Origin: Clostridium carboxidivorans P7
GTDB lineage: Bacteria; Bacillota; Clostridia; Clostridiales; Clostridiaceae
Assembly (NCBI RefSeq): GCF_001038625.1
Contig: NZ_CP011803.1
Coordinates: 186,001 to 250,000, forward strand
Direction of reading: 5' to 3'
Length of the DNA stretch: 64,000 bases
Every line of letters begins with the position of its first letter. The first letter of the stretch is position 1. The notes under the pieces were generated by a model. It worked only from the letters and a program-made list of their open reading frames with translations. It was not told the origin of the DNA and searched no databases. The translations under genes were made by a program, and so were the position numbers. Positions 34,302 to 43,361 of this stretch are shown one piece after another.

Positions 34302-35385
34302 ATTGAACAGATACTTGAAATTGCATTCTGTAGCCTTGATTAGAAACCTTAATATTAGAAGTAACATCACTTGTTATAAATAGATAGTATGTTTGATTAG
34401 CAACATAAGGTTTCAAAGGGATAATTCTTATAGATTTTTTATCATCAGATAAAGATGCTTCAGTAGGAATTCTAGTCCCATCACTATCAACTACATATAT
34501 ATTCGTATTGTTTACATTTTCTTTTGAAAGTTCTTTATCATAATACAATGTCAATTGCATATTTTTGTCTAAGTTTTTTTGAAAGCTTAAATCTTGCCAT
34601 TTTGAGTCAGTAAAAGAAGATTTATCAACAGGTAGTAATATCTCTGTTAATGGGAAAGAAGAATTATTATTATATTTTTGTGGAGTTCCTAATGCGTATT
34701 TTATAGTAACATTACTATTTAACTTTAAATCTTTAATTTTGTTTTCACTTTCTTCATTATCGTTAAGGTAGAAGAATTGGGATACTCCATTAGAATTTTG
34801 AATTTCTAAAAATATAAAATTATTTTCTTTATATATACTTTTTAAATTACCTGAAGCCCAGGATATACCAATTATAGGTTGAAAGCTTCTTTGAATATCA
34901 TAATAGCTATAATTTTTTCCGTCAGAATTTTTTACTGCAATATTATGCAATGGAACATCTGCTTCTATTATAGTGTAAGGATAACTTGCTATTTGAGACA
35001 ATGCAACAGTATTATCTGGAGAAGTTTCTTCAACTAATACATTTACTTGTTGCTCAGAATCTTCCACAGCCTTTACAGCGATTCCATAACCAGAAGTAGG
35101 CTTTTCTCCACCCATAACAGCTATATAGGACTTGTTAGAAGAGTTGTCAGTATAAGAAACAAAACCTTCATTGTTTTTATAAAGTTCAATTTTTTTCATT
35201 AAATCACTAGGAGCCTCATCCTGTGATATAGTATGAAAATTAACTTTATTATAAATTATAGAATATGTCTTTGCTTCAATAGAATTTGTGTTTTTAGACA
35301 AAACCGCAGCACTTACTTTGAATGGCATGTATACTAAACCTATGCCCAAAGCAATACACGTAGATATTAAAAATTTTTTTCTCAT
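34300..35385 (-). CDS. Secreted PrcB/SbsA-like protein
   Basis: A 361-residue exported protein with a signal peptide (FLISTCIALGIGLVYMPFKVSA). Residues ~40-135 look like the PrcB C-terminal fold (GGEKPTSGYGIAVKAV, VEETSPDN, YPYTIIEADVPL). Residues ~265-355 resemble an SbsA Ig-like domain (LTLYYDKELSKENV...NIYVVDSDG...RIIPLKPYVANQTYYLFI). PrcB-type domains are known as protease-complex subunits or protease inhibitors. It follows an ECF sigma/anti-sigma pair on the same strand, which may control it. Ribosome site GGGAGGT is about eight bases ahead of the ATG. Confidence 0.78.
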   Translation of the reverse strand: MRKKFLISTCIALGIGLVYMPFKVSAAVLSKNTNSIEAKTYSIIYNKVNFHTISQDEAPSDLMKKIELYKNNEGFVSYTDNSSNKSYIAVMGGEKPTSGYGIAVKAVEDSEQQVNVLVEETSPDNTVALSQIASYPYTIIEADVPLHNIAVKNSDGKNYSYYDIQRSFQPIIGISWASGNLKSIYKENNFIFLEIQNSNGVSQFFYLNDNEESENKIKDLKLNSNVTIKYALGTPQKYNNNSSFPLTEILLPVDKSSFTDSKWQDLSFQKNLDKNMQLTLYYDKELSKENVNNTNIYVVDSDGTRIPTEASLSDDKKSIRIIPLKPYVANQTYYLFITSDVTSNIKVSNQGYRMQFQVSVQ

Positions 35386-35469
35386 TAATGGGACCTCCCT
35401 GAAAATAATCCTTTAGTTAATTAAATACAAAATAAATGTATTTTTAAAATTCTAAATTGGTCAAACGCC

Positions 35470-35508
35470 ATTTTAATAGGGTACAAGAAATATACCCTAT
35501 TAAAATAT
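35470..35508 (-). terminator. Terminator after the anti-sigma gene
   Basis: A 14-bp stem ATTTTAATAGGGTA / TACCCTATTAAAAT around a nine-base loop, between the two minus-strand genes. Confidence 0.75.
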
Positions 35509-35586
35509 AAATATATAGAACTTCCTCCGTATATTAAATTAGACGTAACCATAATATAAAATGTTTCAAAAATTTTTATATTTTTT

Positions 35587-36498
35587 TTAATTAATAGATT
35601 TAGCTATATTTATCAACGAATCCTCTGGCAAAGTACTGGACAAATAATATTGTACATTATTGTTTATCCATACTATTTGTGTAGTGGCAGACTTACTGTC
35701 CTTCATATAATTAATATAAGCTTTGTTACTATTTATATATACAGTTTTAGATCCGTCTAAATTGGATAAATTTTTACTCTCATATATTTCAAAATATGAA
35801 GAATCTGAGCTATATTTTAATTTAATACATTTTAATTTTGCATCTGGAATTGATATATCTGTAAGATTAAAACCATCTGGAATATAAGATGGAGTTATGA
35901 TCTTACTTTCAAAATATTTTTCAGCAGTTGCCATATCTAAATTTTTCTGTGGTGAAGCTATACCTTGAAGTCCCTTATAGGATTCTTTACCACTAAAATT
36001 TTCACTTGGTGCCAAAGAGTTTTGTGTTGAACTTCCAGATGTAGAAGTACCACTTGAATCCTTGGAACCAGTAATGCTATCTACTGAATTGGTAGTATTA
36101 GTATTGCTTTTAGTTGCCTTATCATCTGGTTTATTATTAGCAGATGTACCAGATTCGCCTTTATTTTTTGAAGAATCATTTACAGATTTAGCTAAGTCAT
36201 TATTACTTTTTGTTGTTGAGCTTTCTTTAATTTTTCCACTATCATTAGAGTTTTTATACTGTTGAGCATTATTATCTACGTAATTACGAGGTATAGTTGA
36301 ATTATTAAAGAAATAATTATATGTAAATCCGATTATTAAAAAAGCTGCAGAAGCTACCATAGCAAGTATAGGTTTTATCCTATTCTTTTTTTGACTTTTA
36401 CATTTTTCTAAAGTCATTTTTTTTAATTTTTCAGTAGCATAAATGTCTTTAAGGAGCAAATTTGATGCCTCTTTAAAATATTCCATATTATCCTTCAT
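35587..36498 (-). CDS. Probable anti-sigma factor with DUF4367 domain
   Basis: A ~303-residue single-pass membrane protein. Residues ~1-45 are cytoplasmic and charged (the expected sigma-binding part). A membrane segment follows (ILAMVASAAFLIIGFTYNYFF), then a low-complexity Ser/Asn/Thr/Lys linker of about 95 residues, and a C-terminal domain of the DUF4367 type (IPDGFNLTDISIPDAK...AYINYMKD). It overlaps the ECF sigma gene by about ten bases, the usual sigma/anti-sigma arrangement. ATG choices exist at 36513, 36498 and 36486; 36486 has the best AAGGA, so the start is uncertain by a few codons. Confidence 0.8.
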   Translation of the reverse strand: MKDNMEYFKEASNLLLKDIYATEKLKKMTLEKCKSQKKNRIKPILAMVASAAFLIIGFTYNYFFNNSTIPRNYVDNNAQQYKNSNDSGKIKESSTTKSNNDLAKSVNDSSKNKGESGTSANNKPDDKATKSNTNTTNSVDSITGSKDSSGTSTSGSSTQNSLAPSENFSGKESYKGLQGIASPQKNLDMATAEKYFESKIITPSYIPDGFNLTDISIPDAKLKCIKLKYSSDSSYFEIYESKNLSNLDGSKTVYINSNKAYINYMKDSKSATTQIVWINNNVQYYLSSTLPEDSLINIAKSIN

Positions 36499-37009
36499 AT
36501 TCAATCTTCCCATCTATATTAAATTTTAACATTTTTCTAGCACGAAAAAGCCGACTGCGAATCGTTGCTTCTGGTACATTTAAAATTTTACTTATATCCG
36601 TAGTAGATAATTCCTCGTAATAATAAAGTAGTATAGGCTCTTTATATTTATGAGGTAAATTCATAACTTCATTTAATAATTTTTCATATTGAATTGAGTT
36701 AATAACCTTATTGTCTATATTAGCATCTACATAATTGTCAGCTATTGAAGGGTTGTCAGTATAGTCAAATGCAAATACCCTCTTAAACCATGAATTTCTT
36801 AATATATCCTTGCAAGCATTCATGGTAATAGTCATAATCCATGTTTTTTCACTACTTCTCTTTTCAAATTTGTAAAAATTCTTATAGACTTTTATAAATA
36901 CTTCTTGAAAAACATCTTCAGCTAAATACTTGTCCTTAAGGTACATATAAGCAATTCTTAGTACATCATCGCCATAGTCGTTCATTAATCTTTCTAGTTC
37001 CTTGTCCAT
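36488..37009 (-). CDS. ECF-type RNA polymerase sigma factor
   Basis: A 173-residue group IV sigma factor. Region 2 is at residues ~10-75 (AEDVFQEVFIKVYKNFYKF, then TWIMTITMNACKDILR). Region 4 is at ~115-165 (LPHKYKEPILLYYYEELSTTDISKILNVPEATIRSRLFRARKML). It resembles SigV/SigW/SigM-type envelope stress factors. The anti-sigma gene overlaps its end. Its own upstream region has no strong ribosome site and no clear ECF promoter (AAC...CGT) that I can point to. Confidence 0.9.
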   Translation of the reverse strand: MDKELERLMNDYGDDVLRIAYMYLKDKYLAEDVFQEVFIKVYKNFYKFEKRSSEKTWIMTITMNACKDILRNSWFKRVFAFDYTDNPSIADNYVDANIDNKVINSIQYEKLLNEVMNLPHKYKEPILLYYYEELSTTDISKILNVPEATIRSRLFRARKMLKFNIDGKIEYEG

Positions 37010-37518
37010 GTTTTAATAATATCTTTTTTCAAGATATTTCCCCCCCATCACAAATACCAAATGTACTAAAATGTAATAGCTTAATTAATTTCTGAATTGA
37101 GCAACTAAAAATTAATGGATATAAGAATTTCATATTATATAATATCATATCACATTTTCCAGTGTTTGGCGTAGTTTTAAAATCAAAAAATATATGATAT
37201 AACGATAAAAATAGCCAATTTAGAGAAATATTAAAGAAATAAATATATAATACTATAATTTTTACAACATTCCATAGTCAAGTATTAGTAAATTTCTGTT
37301 TTAATTTATATAGTAATAATTTAATAAACGCAAGCATTCATTTGCTGAACAATTTTGAAGAATTAAAATATTAATTTGTGTTTGATTTGATATTGTATTT
37401 TTTTATAAGTACGCTAATAATAGCATATTTTGCATTTGAAAAAAAGATGACAAAAAAAGCTTAGAAAAACTTCTAAACTTTAAAGTCTGAGAAAAATTAA
37501 TAAGAATATTGAAGAAAT
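37010..37518. other. 509-bp gap between the ECF sigma gene and the PHP gene
   Basis: Very AT-rich. It contains the upstream region of the sigma gene (a run of seven C at 37041-37047 on the plus strand) and the terminator of the PHP gene at its right end. I see no gene, repeat or known RNA in it. Confidence 0.6.
37452..37482 (-). terminator. Terminator after the PHP gene
   Basis: Reading the minus strand: AAAGTTTAGAA / TTCTAAGCTTT (one mismatch), followed by TTTTGTC. Confidence 0.65.
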
Positions 37519-38289
37519 TTATATACCATAAGGACCTGTTATACTATTACCAAATCCCATAGCTCTTGAAATAGAACAATCATATTTTAAAATTTTAATA
37601 GACTTATGTTTGGATAACATGTTTCCTATTTTAAGCTTTCTTATATCATAATAATCAAGGCAATGGGTATCTGAACCAACAGATATTTTTATATCATTTT
37701 TTTTCAAATGTTTAAATAATCGTTTAGTTTTCCAAGTATCTATGGATTTTACTATCTCATCAAAATACTCATAACCTTCATTTACATTTAGTTCCCAGAA
37801 TAGATTATTTTCTTTTAATTTGCTTATTAAAAAATTCAATCCATAATTTTTATATAAGCGAAGCAAATCAGTGTGTGCCAAACCAATATTGCATTTTAAA
37901 TGTTTTGTGTATTTATCTAGTTCACTAAGTTTTACACTATTTTTAAAGTAATCTATATATTCTAAAAGAACATAATCTAATTTATTAAATAGATCATAGG
38001 GTAAATTATTTAAATCGCATAAGTCCCTATTCATACATATTTCAATTCCAGAATATATTTTTATATTGTTCTTATATTTTAATTTTAAACCTTCTAAGTT
38101 TTCTATGTAGCTTTCTAAGTTTTCTATAAGTACAGAATTACATTTATCAGTTTGAAAGTGATCAGATATACCTATTGCAGTTAAGTTATGTTCTATAGCA
38201 TTTTCAATTATTTTTTCTGGAGAATGAATTCCATCTGACCAAAGAGTATGATTGTGTAAATCCATAAAATCTATTGAACTTAAGTCCAT
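37519..38289 (-). CDS. PHP-domain phosphoesterase (histidinol-phosphatase-like)
   Basis: A 256-residue PHP-fold metal-dependent hydrolase. The metal ligands are visible: DLHNHTLWSD at residues ~10-19, GISDHFQTD near 40, GIEICMN near 80, and SVGSDTHCLDYYDI near 215. This pattern suits YcdX/histidinol phosphatase-like phosphoesterases; the natural substrate is unknown. It is a single gene with no his genes around it, so histidine synthesis is not supported. Confidence 0.8.
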   Translation of the reverse strand: MDLSSIDFMDLHNHTLWSDGIHSPEKIIENAIEHNLTAIGISDHFQTDKCNSVLIENLESYIENLEGLKLKYKNNIKIYSGIEICMNRDLCDLNNLPYDLFNKLDYVLLEYIDYFKNSVKLSELDKYTKHLKCNIGLAHTDLLRLYKNYGLNFLISKLKENNLFWELNVNEGYEYFDEIVKSIDTWKTKRLFKHLKKNDIKISVGSDTHCLDYYDIRKLKIGNMLSKHKSIKILKYDCSISRAMGFGNSITGPYGI

Positions 38290-38701
38290 TAAAAATACCT
38301 CTTTTCAATTTTAAGTATTTGTTATTATAAATTTTCTAATAATTTTTAATTTAATATATTTTCTATAAAACGATTACATTTACATGATATAATTAAATTA
38401 AAGAAATGTAAATGATATTTTAAACAGATCATATAGAAAATTAAATGAAATTTTGCAATTTTTAAATAAAAATGAATTAAAAATTTCTGTGTCAACTTAT
38501 TGATTTATTAATATAATGAAAGTAAGCAAGGGATGTAAAGTGATGAAATTAGGATTATAAAGAGAGGTTACTATTAGAAAAAAAGTATAATATTAAGATA
38601 TACTAAATTTTAATATACTATATTAAATTTTTATAATTAAAAATAAATACTATTGGTTTATTAAAATCTAATAAACCAATAGTGTTTTATCATATTTAAC
38701 T
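38290..38701. other. 412-bp gap, with a possible plus-strand small RNA
   Basis: No protein gene is evident. On the plus strand, TGTCAA (38490-38495) and TATAAT (38512-38517) are 16 bp apart. A transcript from about 38524 would run about 165 nt to the strong hairpin at 38649-38683. A five-codon frame (ATGAAATTAGGATTATAA) lies within it. The hairpin also serves as the terminator of the minus-strand hydrolase gene. Confidence 0.35.
38643..38690 (-). terminator. Terminator after the LysM/SleB hydrolase gene
   Basis: A 15-bp perfect stem ACTATTGGTTTATTA / TAATAAACCAATAGT; on the minus strand it is followed by ATTTATTTTT. Confidence 0.85.
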
Positions 38702-39481
38702 TTAATATACAAATACCAATTTACCTATTTTAGCAGCTAATGGTTTGGACCAAAGCCATTGATTACTGCTACTATCATCAAAATAGTAGAAAGCTCCCTT
38801 AGATGGATCAATGCCATTAAGAGCATCCTTAGCAGCTTGTACACATTCTGCTGATGCAGACCTATCAATCCATCCATTTACAACTGGAGTAAATTGATAA
38901 TATCCACCAGATTTTTCGTATATTACAGAAGATATAGTTTTTGGAAAACGAGGATCTTTAACTCTATTTAACACTACAGCACCTACAGCTACCTTAGCAT
39001 TGTAAGATTCACCTTGGGCTTCAGCCATTATGAGTCTAGAAAGAATATCTAAGTCACTTGCTGTATAAGAGGCAGTTGTATTAGAAACTGCTGCAGCAGA
39101 AGTTGCTGTTATATTTAATGAAGTTATTCCAGGTAAAGTAAGCTTATCACCAATATTTAAATAGTTGTCCCATTTATTATTAGCTTGTCTTAAATTAGAA
39201 ATGGACACACCATATCTTTGTGATAGTAGATATAAACTATCCCCACTTTTTACAGTGTAAATGCACCCAGGAACAGTAAGTGTTTTTCCTGGATATATTG
39301 CTGTGTTTGTAAGATTATTATCTTTCATGATAGACGTATAGGTTGTATTAAAAAGTTTTCCTATAGTATAAAGAGAATCTCCAGATGTTACAGTATAACT
39401 AGCAGCTTGTACTGGAGTACATATCATTAAAGATAAAGATGCAATTGATACTAAGTTTCTGATTTTTTTAAAATTAATCAT
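38702..39481 (-). CDS. LysM and SleB-type cell wall hydrolase
   Basis: A 259-residue exported peptidoglycan hydrolase. A signal peptide (residues 1-27) is followed by two LysM domains (SYTVTSGDSLYTIGKLFN at ~28-70; IYTVKSGDSLYLLSQRYG at ~74-118). A C-terminal Hydrolase_2/SleB domain follows (LDILSRLIMAEAQGES with the catalytic Glu, then AKVAVGAVVLNRVKDPRFP). In spores SleB cleaves cortex muramic-lactam; with LysM and riboswitch control this may instead act on vegetative wall. The c-di-AMP riboswitch in its leader ties it to wall and osmotic homeostasis. Ribosome site GGAGGG lies nine bases ahead of the ATG. Confidence 0.9.
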   Translation of the reverse strand: MINFKKIRNLVSIASLSLMICTPVQAASYTVTSGDSLYTIGKLFNTTYTSIMKDNNLTNTAIYPGKTLTVPGCIYTVKSGDSLYLLSQRYGVSISNLRQANNKWDNYLNIGDKLTLPGITSLNITATSAAAVSNTTASYTASDLDILSRLIMAEAQGESYNAKVAVGAVVLNRVKDPRFPKTISSVIYEKSGGYYQFTPVVNGWIDRSASAECVQAAKDALNGIDPSKGAFYYFDDSSSNQWLWSKPLAAKIGKLVFVY

Positions 39482-39499
39482 AAAAATTATCCCTCCATT

Positions 39500-39612
39500 T
39501 TGCCTCCGAGGTTAGTTGACGGGTTCGGGTTGAGAGTCACCCTACTTCTTATTATAGAAGATTCACCCCAAGATAATTAATCCCCCGTACTCATTTTAGA
39601 GATTCGGCACAA
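39500..39612 (-). ncRNA. Cyclic di-AMP riboswitch (ydaO/yuaA type)
   Basis: On the minus strand the order is: GCCGAATCTC, ACGGGGGATT, TTGGGGTGAATC, GGGTGACTCTCAA, CCCGAACCCGTCAACTAACC and TCGGAGGC. These are the hallmark blocks of the ydaO motif. It ends about 20 nt before the hydrolase start, so it probably controls at the leader by ligand-induced switching-off. Confidence 0.92.
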
Positions 39613-39723
39613 TTTGTTTCTAATTTTAACAGAAGTCTGATAATACATCTATGGTTGATTTATGGTTATTTAGGAAAATTGATGTTTGATGCATAATATT
39701 AATCATTTGTTACATAAAAAGTT

Positions 39724-39768
39724 AAAAAATAAAGTACAGGTAAGTTTTAGTACCTGTACTTTATTTTA
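39724..39768 (-). terminator. Terminator after the DegV gene
   Basis: A 17-bp perfect stem AAAATAAAGTACAGGTA / TACCTGTACTTTATTTT around eight bases. Confidence 0.88.
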
Positions 39769-39773
39769 ATATT

Positions 39774-40658
39774 TTAGTTTGCATGGATTTCTCTTTTTTT
39801 ACCTAAAAAGAATAAAGCCAGAGCACCTGGACCTCCATAAGCACCAACGACAGGCCCAACATAATTTATAATTACATCCTTAATCTTAAACTTGTTTAAT
39901 ATAAGTTTTTTTAGAGCTAAAGCATCTTCTATGCAATCGCCATGAGAAATTGCTATAATTTGATCTTCAGGGTTTTCTATTCTTTCAATAAATTTTTCAA
40001 AAAGAGTAGATAAGGCTTTTTTTCTACCTCTAATTTTTCCTATAGGTAAAACTTTACCTATATTGCTTATAGTTAAGAACGGTTTTATATTTAATAGCAT
40101 ACCTACAAAAGCAGAAGTTGCAGATATTCTCCCACCTCTTTTTAAATGATTAATATCATCTACAATAATATAAGTATTTAACTGCTGTTTAACGTTTTCT
40201 AAATAATCCATAATTTCCTTTAAAGTTTTACCTGATTTCTGCATTTCATAAGCTTGTAAGACCATGATACCTTGTCCTAAAGAAGCTGTTAAAATATCAA
40301 TTATATGAATATTCGAATCAGGATATTCTTCTTCCAACATATGCTTGGCTATATGTGCACCATTAGTAGTTCCACTTAAGCCGCTGGAAACTCCAATATA
40401 AAGTATATCCTTTCCAAGTTCTAAAATTTCTTTAAAAGAGTTATAAAAAGCATGGCTGCTGGGTTGAGAAGTTTTAGGTATTTCACCTTTTCTCATATCT
40501 TCATAAAAGTCCTTAAAAGGATAACTCTTACCAAAATCATCTAGCACTTCCTTACCTTTACAATTGCAAGTCAGACTGACATAAGGTATTTTTAAATTAT
40601 TGATATAGCTTATTGGTAAATCACAGCAAGAATCTGTAATGATTATAAAATCTTTCAT
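39774..40658 (-). CDS. DegV-family fatty-acid-binding protein
   Basis: A 294-residue DegV protein. In Firmicutes the family (FakB) presents fatty acids to the kinase FakA, and several copies are usual. Visible are IITDSCCDLP at the N-terminus, the conserved KTSQPSSHAFYNSF (here TSQPS), GVSSGLSGTTNGA, and KRGGRISATSAFVG. I place the start at ATG 40658, with GAGGAA as ribosome site; an ATG at 40673 overlaps that site. No FakA is adjacent, so its exact role is unclear. Confidence 0.9.
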   Translation of the reverse strand: MKDFIIITDSCCDLPISYINNLKIPYVSLTCNCKGKEVLDDFGKSYPFKDFYEDMRKGEIPKTSQPSSHAFYNSFKEILELGKDILYIGVSSGLSGTTNGAHIAKHMLEEEYPDSNIHIIDILTASLGQGIMVLQAYEMQKSGKTLKEIMDYLENVKQQLNTYIIVDDINHLKRGGRISATSAFVGMLLNIKPFLTISNIGKVLPIGKIRGRKKALSTLFEKFIERIENPEDQIIAISHGDCIEDALALKKLILNKFKIKDVIINYVGPVVGAYGGPGALALFFLGKKREIHAN

Positions 40659-40883
40659 ATATACATTCCTCATAAATTTTATTTTTGTGTAAAAAATTTG
40701 TCATAATTCATTTTATAATGTAATCCTTTAAAATTCAATAGATAAGAGAAAAAATTAAGAATGATTAAATTTACAAAAATTCATTTTAAAGTATTTAAAT
40801 ATTACTCTATTAGATTAAAAAAATATATAAAAATAAAATAATTAGGCCGAATTTGATTGTGTGAATTTAATAAAGTTTAAATA

Positions 40884-40912
40884 TTGAAAGAATTAAACAT
40901 ATATGATATAAT
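40884..40912 (+). promoter_or_regulatory. Promoter of the TPP riboswitch-thiC transcript
   Basis: TTGAAA (40884-40889) and TATAAT (40907-40912) with an exact 17-bp spacer, about 22 bp before the riboswitch. Confidence 0.75.
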
Positions 40913-40933
40913 TTACATGAAAAATTAAATAAT

Positions 40934-41022
40934 CTAGGGGGGCCTATGTTATAGGCTGAGATAGAACTGTTAGTTCTGACCCTCATACCTGATCTGGATA
41001 ATTCCAGCGTAGGGAAGAGCTT
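40934..41022 (+). ncRNA. TPP riboswitch (THI box)
   Basis: The conserved blocks GGGGGGCC, GGCTGAGAT, GACCCTCATACCTGATCTGGATAA (in two adjoining parts) and CCAGCGTAGGGAAG are all present. A terminator follows at 41034, so thiamine pyrophosphate should stop transcription before thiC. Confidence 0.96.
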
Positions 41023-41033
41023 TATATGGTTTT

Positions 41034-41063
41034 AAAATGCAACTTTATGAGGTTGCATTTTTT
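41034..41063 (+). terminator. Riboswitch-controlled terminator before thiC
   Basis: AAATGCAAC / GTTGCATTT with a seven-base loop and a TTTTATT tail. Confidence 0.85.
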
Positions 41064-41157
41064 TATTTATATAAAGATGAATATGAGGGAGATGTAGAAT
41101 CTCCTCCTTTTTTATTTAACATAATTTTTGAAAAATATGTTAAGGGAGATGTTTTAA

Positions 41158-42471
41158 ATGAATTACACAACACAAATGGATGCTGCTAAGAAAGGCATAA
41201 TTACAAAAGAGATGGAGAGAGTAGCTGCTAAAGAAAACATGGAAACATCGCAATTAATGGAATTAGTTGCGCAGGGTGCAGTTGTAATACCAGCTAATAA
41301 AAATCATAATGCATTAGATCCAGAAGGTGTGGGACAAGGACTTAAAACTAAAATAAATGTAAATTTGGGAATTTCAAAGGATTGTAATTGCGTAGATGAT
41401 GAATTGGAAAAAGTTAAGGTAGCTTTAAAAATGAAAGCAGAAGCCATAATGGATTTAAGTTGCTTTGGAAAAACTGAAGAATTCAGAACTAAATTAGTAG
41501 AAATGTCACCTGCTATGATAGGTACAGTGCCTATGTATGATGCAGTAGGATTTTATGACAAAGAATTAAAAGATATAACTGAAGAAGAACTTTTAGGTGT
41601 AATTGAAAAACATGCGCAAAATGGTGTGGATTTTATGACTATTCATGCAGGTATAAATAGAGAAACTGCAGCAGTTTTTAAGAGAAATGAAAGGCTTATG
41701 AACATAGTATCTAGGGGAGGAGCCTTGATATATGCATGGATGGAACTAAACGGAAAAGAAAATCCTTTTTACGAGTATTTTGATAAAGTTTTGGATATAT
41801 GTGAAAAATACGATGTAACTATAAGCTTAGGAGATGCTTGCAGACCAGGTGCTATAAAAGATTCTACAGATGCTTCACAGATTAAGGAACTTATGACTTT
41901 AGGAGAACTTGCAAAAAGAGCTTGGAAGAGAAATGTACAAGTTATGATAGAAGGACCAGGACATATGAGTTTAGACGAAATAAAAGCAAATATGCAGTTA
42001 GAAAAGAAATTGTGTCATAATGCACCATTTTATGTGCTAGGACCTTTAGTTACAGATATAGCTCCAGGTTATGATCATATTACATCAGCTATAGGAGGAG
42101 CAATAGCTGCATCTTCAGGAGCAGATTTCCTATGTTATGTAACTCCAGCAGAACATTTAAGACTTCCAAACTTGGAAGATATGAAAGAAGGAATTATAGC
42201 CACTAAAATTGCAGCTCACGCAGGAGATATTGCCAAGGGAATAAAAGGTGCAAGAGACTGGGATAATGCTATGAGCAAGGCTAGAAGAGAGCTTAATTGG
42301 GAAAAAATATTTGATTTATCTATAGATCCAGAAAAGGCAAGAAGATATAGGGAAGAATCAAAACCAGAAGATGAGCATACATGTACTATGTGCGGAAAAA
42401 TGTGTGCTGTTAGAAATATGAACAAGGTTATGGAAGGAAAAAATTTAAATGTTTTAAGAGATGATGATTAA
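41158..42471 (+). CDS. thiC: Phosphomethylpyrimidine synthase
   Basis: ThiC is a radical SAM enzyme that turns aminoimidazole ribotide into HMP-phosphate for thiamine. It has 437 residues, the shorter clostridial/archaeal form without the N-terminal extension. The metal and substrate stretches [27 protein letters not shown] and [20 protein letters not shown] are intact. The C-terminal cluster motif is [11 protein letters not shown] (CxxCx4C). AAGGGAGATG precedes the ATG. No other thi gene follows; a terminator ends the unit. Confidence 0.96.
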   Translation: MNYTTQMDAAKKGIITKEMERVAAKENMETSQLMELVAQGAVVIPANKNHNALDPEGVGQGLKTKINVNLGISKDCNCVDDELEKVKVALKMKAEAIMDLSCFGKTEEFRTKLVEMSPAMIGTVPMYDAVGFYDKELKDITEEELLGVIEKHAQNGVDFMTIHAGINRETAAVFKRNERLMNIVSRGGALIYAWMELNGKENPFYEYFDKVLDICEKYDVTISLGDACRPGAIKDSTDASQIKELMTLGELAKRAWKRNVQVMIEGPGHMSLDEIKANMQLEKKLCHNAPFYVLGPLVTDIAPGYDHITSAIGGAIAASSGADFLCYVTPAEHLRLPNLEDMKEGIIATKIAAHAGDIAKGIKGARDWDNAMSKARRELNWEKIFDLSIDPEKARRYREESKPEDEHTCTMCGKMCAVRNMNKVMEGKNLNVLRDDD

Positions 42472-42524
42472 TGTGTGGAGTATTTGGTGTATATTTTAAC
42501 AAAATTGTAATAAGTTATATATAG
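42471..42524 (+). other. 17-codon frame overlapping the thiC stop, resembling a PurF-type N-terminus
   Basis: The TAATG overlap at 42469-42473 opens a frame for [17 protein letters not shown]. The first seven residues match the usual start of class II glutamine amidotransferases such as PurF (Cys2 nucleophile). It then stops. It may be chance, a relic, or a coupled micro-peptide. The ribosome site is weak. Confidence 0.2.
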
Positions 42525-42562
42525 AAAAATTATGCAATCTAAATAGTTTAATTACCATATTT

Positions 42563-42610
42563 AGGAGCGTCGAAAGCTATTGAAAAGTAGTTTTTGCCGC
42601 TCCTTTTTAT
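42563..42610 (+). terminator. Terminator after thiC
   Basis: AGGAGCG / CGCTCCT outer stem with an inner AAAGCTA / TAGTTTT stem, followed by TTTTTAT. Confidence 0.8.
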
Positions 42611-42657
42611 AAAAAATTTTAAAATTTAACAAATAGGATTGATATTAAAACCTATGA

Positions 42658-42987
42658 TTATAAATATTTTTTACCTTTTACATATCTTCTTAGTGACTCT
42701 CCTTCTTGAGCAAGTGGAAAAGTATTTACTAATATTCCTTCCTTGTTTTTTATTTTGAGCCTTTCAACATCAAAAAAAGGAAAAGAATCTTTAACTAATT
42801 CATCTTTTATAGAATCTAAAGCACAATATATAACGTCTGTACATTCTTTATTAAGCTTAACGGTATACCTATTATAATCAATCCAATCGTGAAAATAAGG
42901 TATAAAGTATTTAAAATCAAAGCCATCTAAGAATTTTTTACAATCCTCTCTATTATTAAAATAATTTAAACTGTTAATTTTTAGCAT
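42658..42987 (-). CDS. Uncharacterised 109-residue protein
   Basis: I do not recognise a family. The product is cytoplasmic and mixed in charge, with aromatic-rich stretches (FDFKYFIPYFHDWIDYNRYT) and a basic C-terminus (RRYVKGKKYL). AAAGGGGATG is ahead of the start on the minus strand (plus-strand CATCCCCTTT at 42985-42994), which supports translation. It is a single gene between thiC and the CBS/CorC gene. Confidence 0.6.
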   Translation of the reverse strand: MLKINSLNYFNNREDCKKFLDGFDFKYFIPYFHDWIDYNRYTVKLNKECTDVIYCALDSIKDELVKDSFPFFDVERLKIKNKEGILVNTFPLAQEGESLRRYVKGKKYL

Positions 42988-43361
42988 CCCCTTTCTATGT
43001 AAATTTAGAATTTCCTAACTTATTGATTACATTATACTGTGAAGTTGCCTTATTGCCAATGTATATTTTATGTTATAAAAATATATTTAGAAATATACTA
43101 GATAACATTGAGTATTGTTAGCAATTAAACTTGATTTAAATACTTAATAAATTGTTTAAAAAGTTAAAATTTATGAAAGACTTATATTAGAAATGTAATG
43201 AATTTTTATAAAGTTGTGGTTGTATTTTAATGCTGAATTCTTTATTTGATATTGTAGAATAATTAAAAAACAGAGATATATACAAATATATTTATATATG
43301 CAAAGTTTGTGATATAATACTCTTACTTATTAATTGAAACAGAGAAAGGGGAAGTTAGTAC
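42988..43361. other. 374-bp gap between the unknown protein gene and the CorC-like gene
   Basis: AT-rich sequence serving both divergent genes. A plausible promoter for the CorC-like gene is TTTATA (43291-43296), 16 bp, TATAAT (43313-43318). Nothing else is recognisable. Confidence 0.55.
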
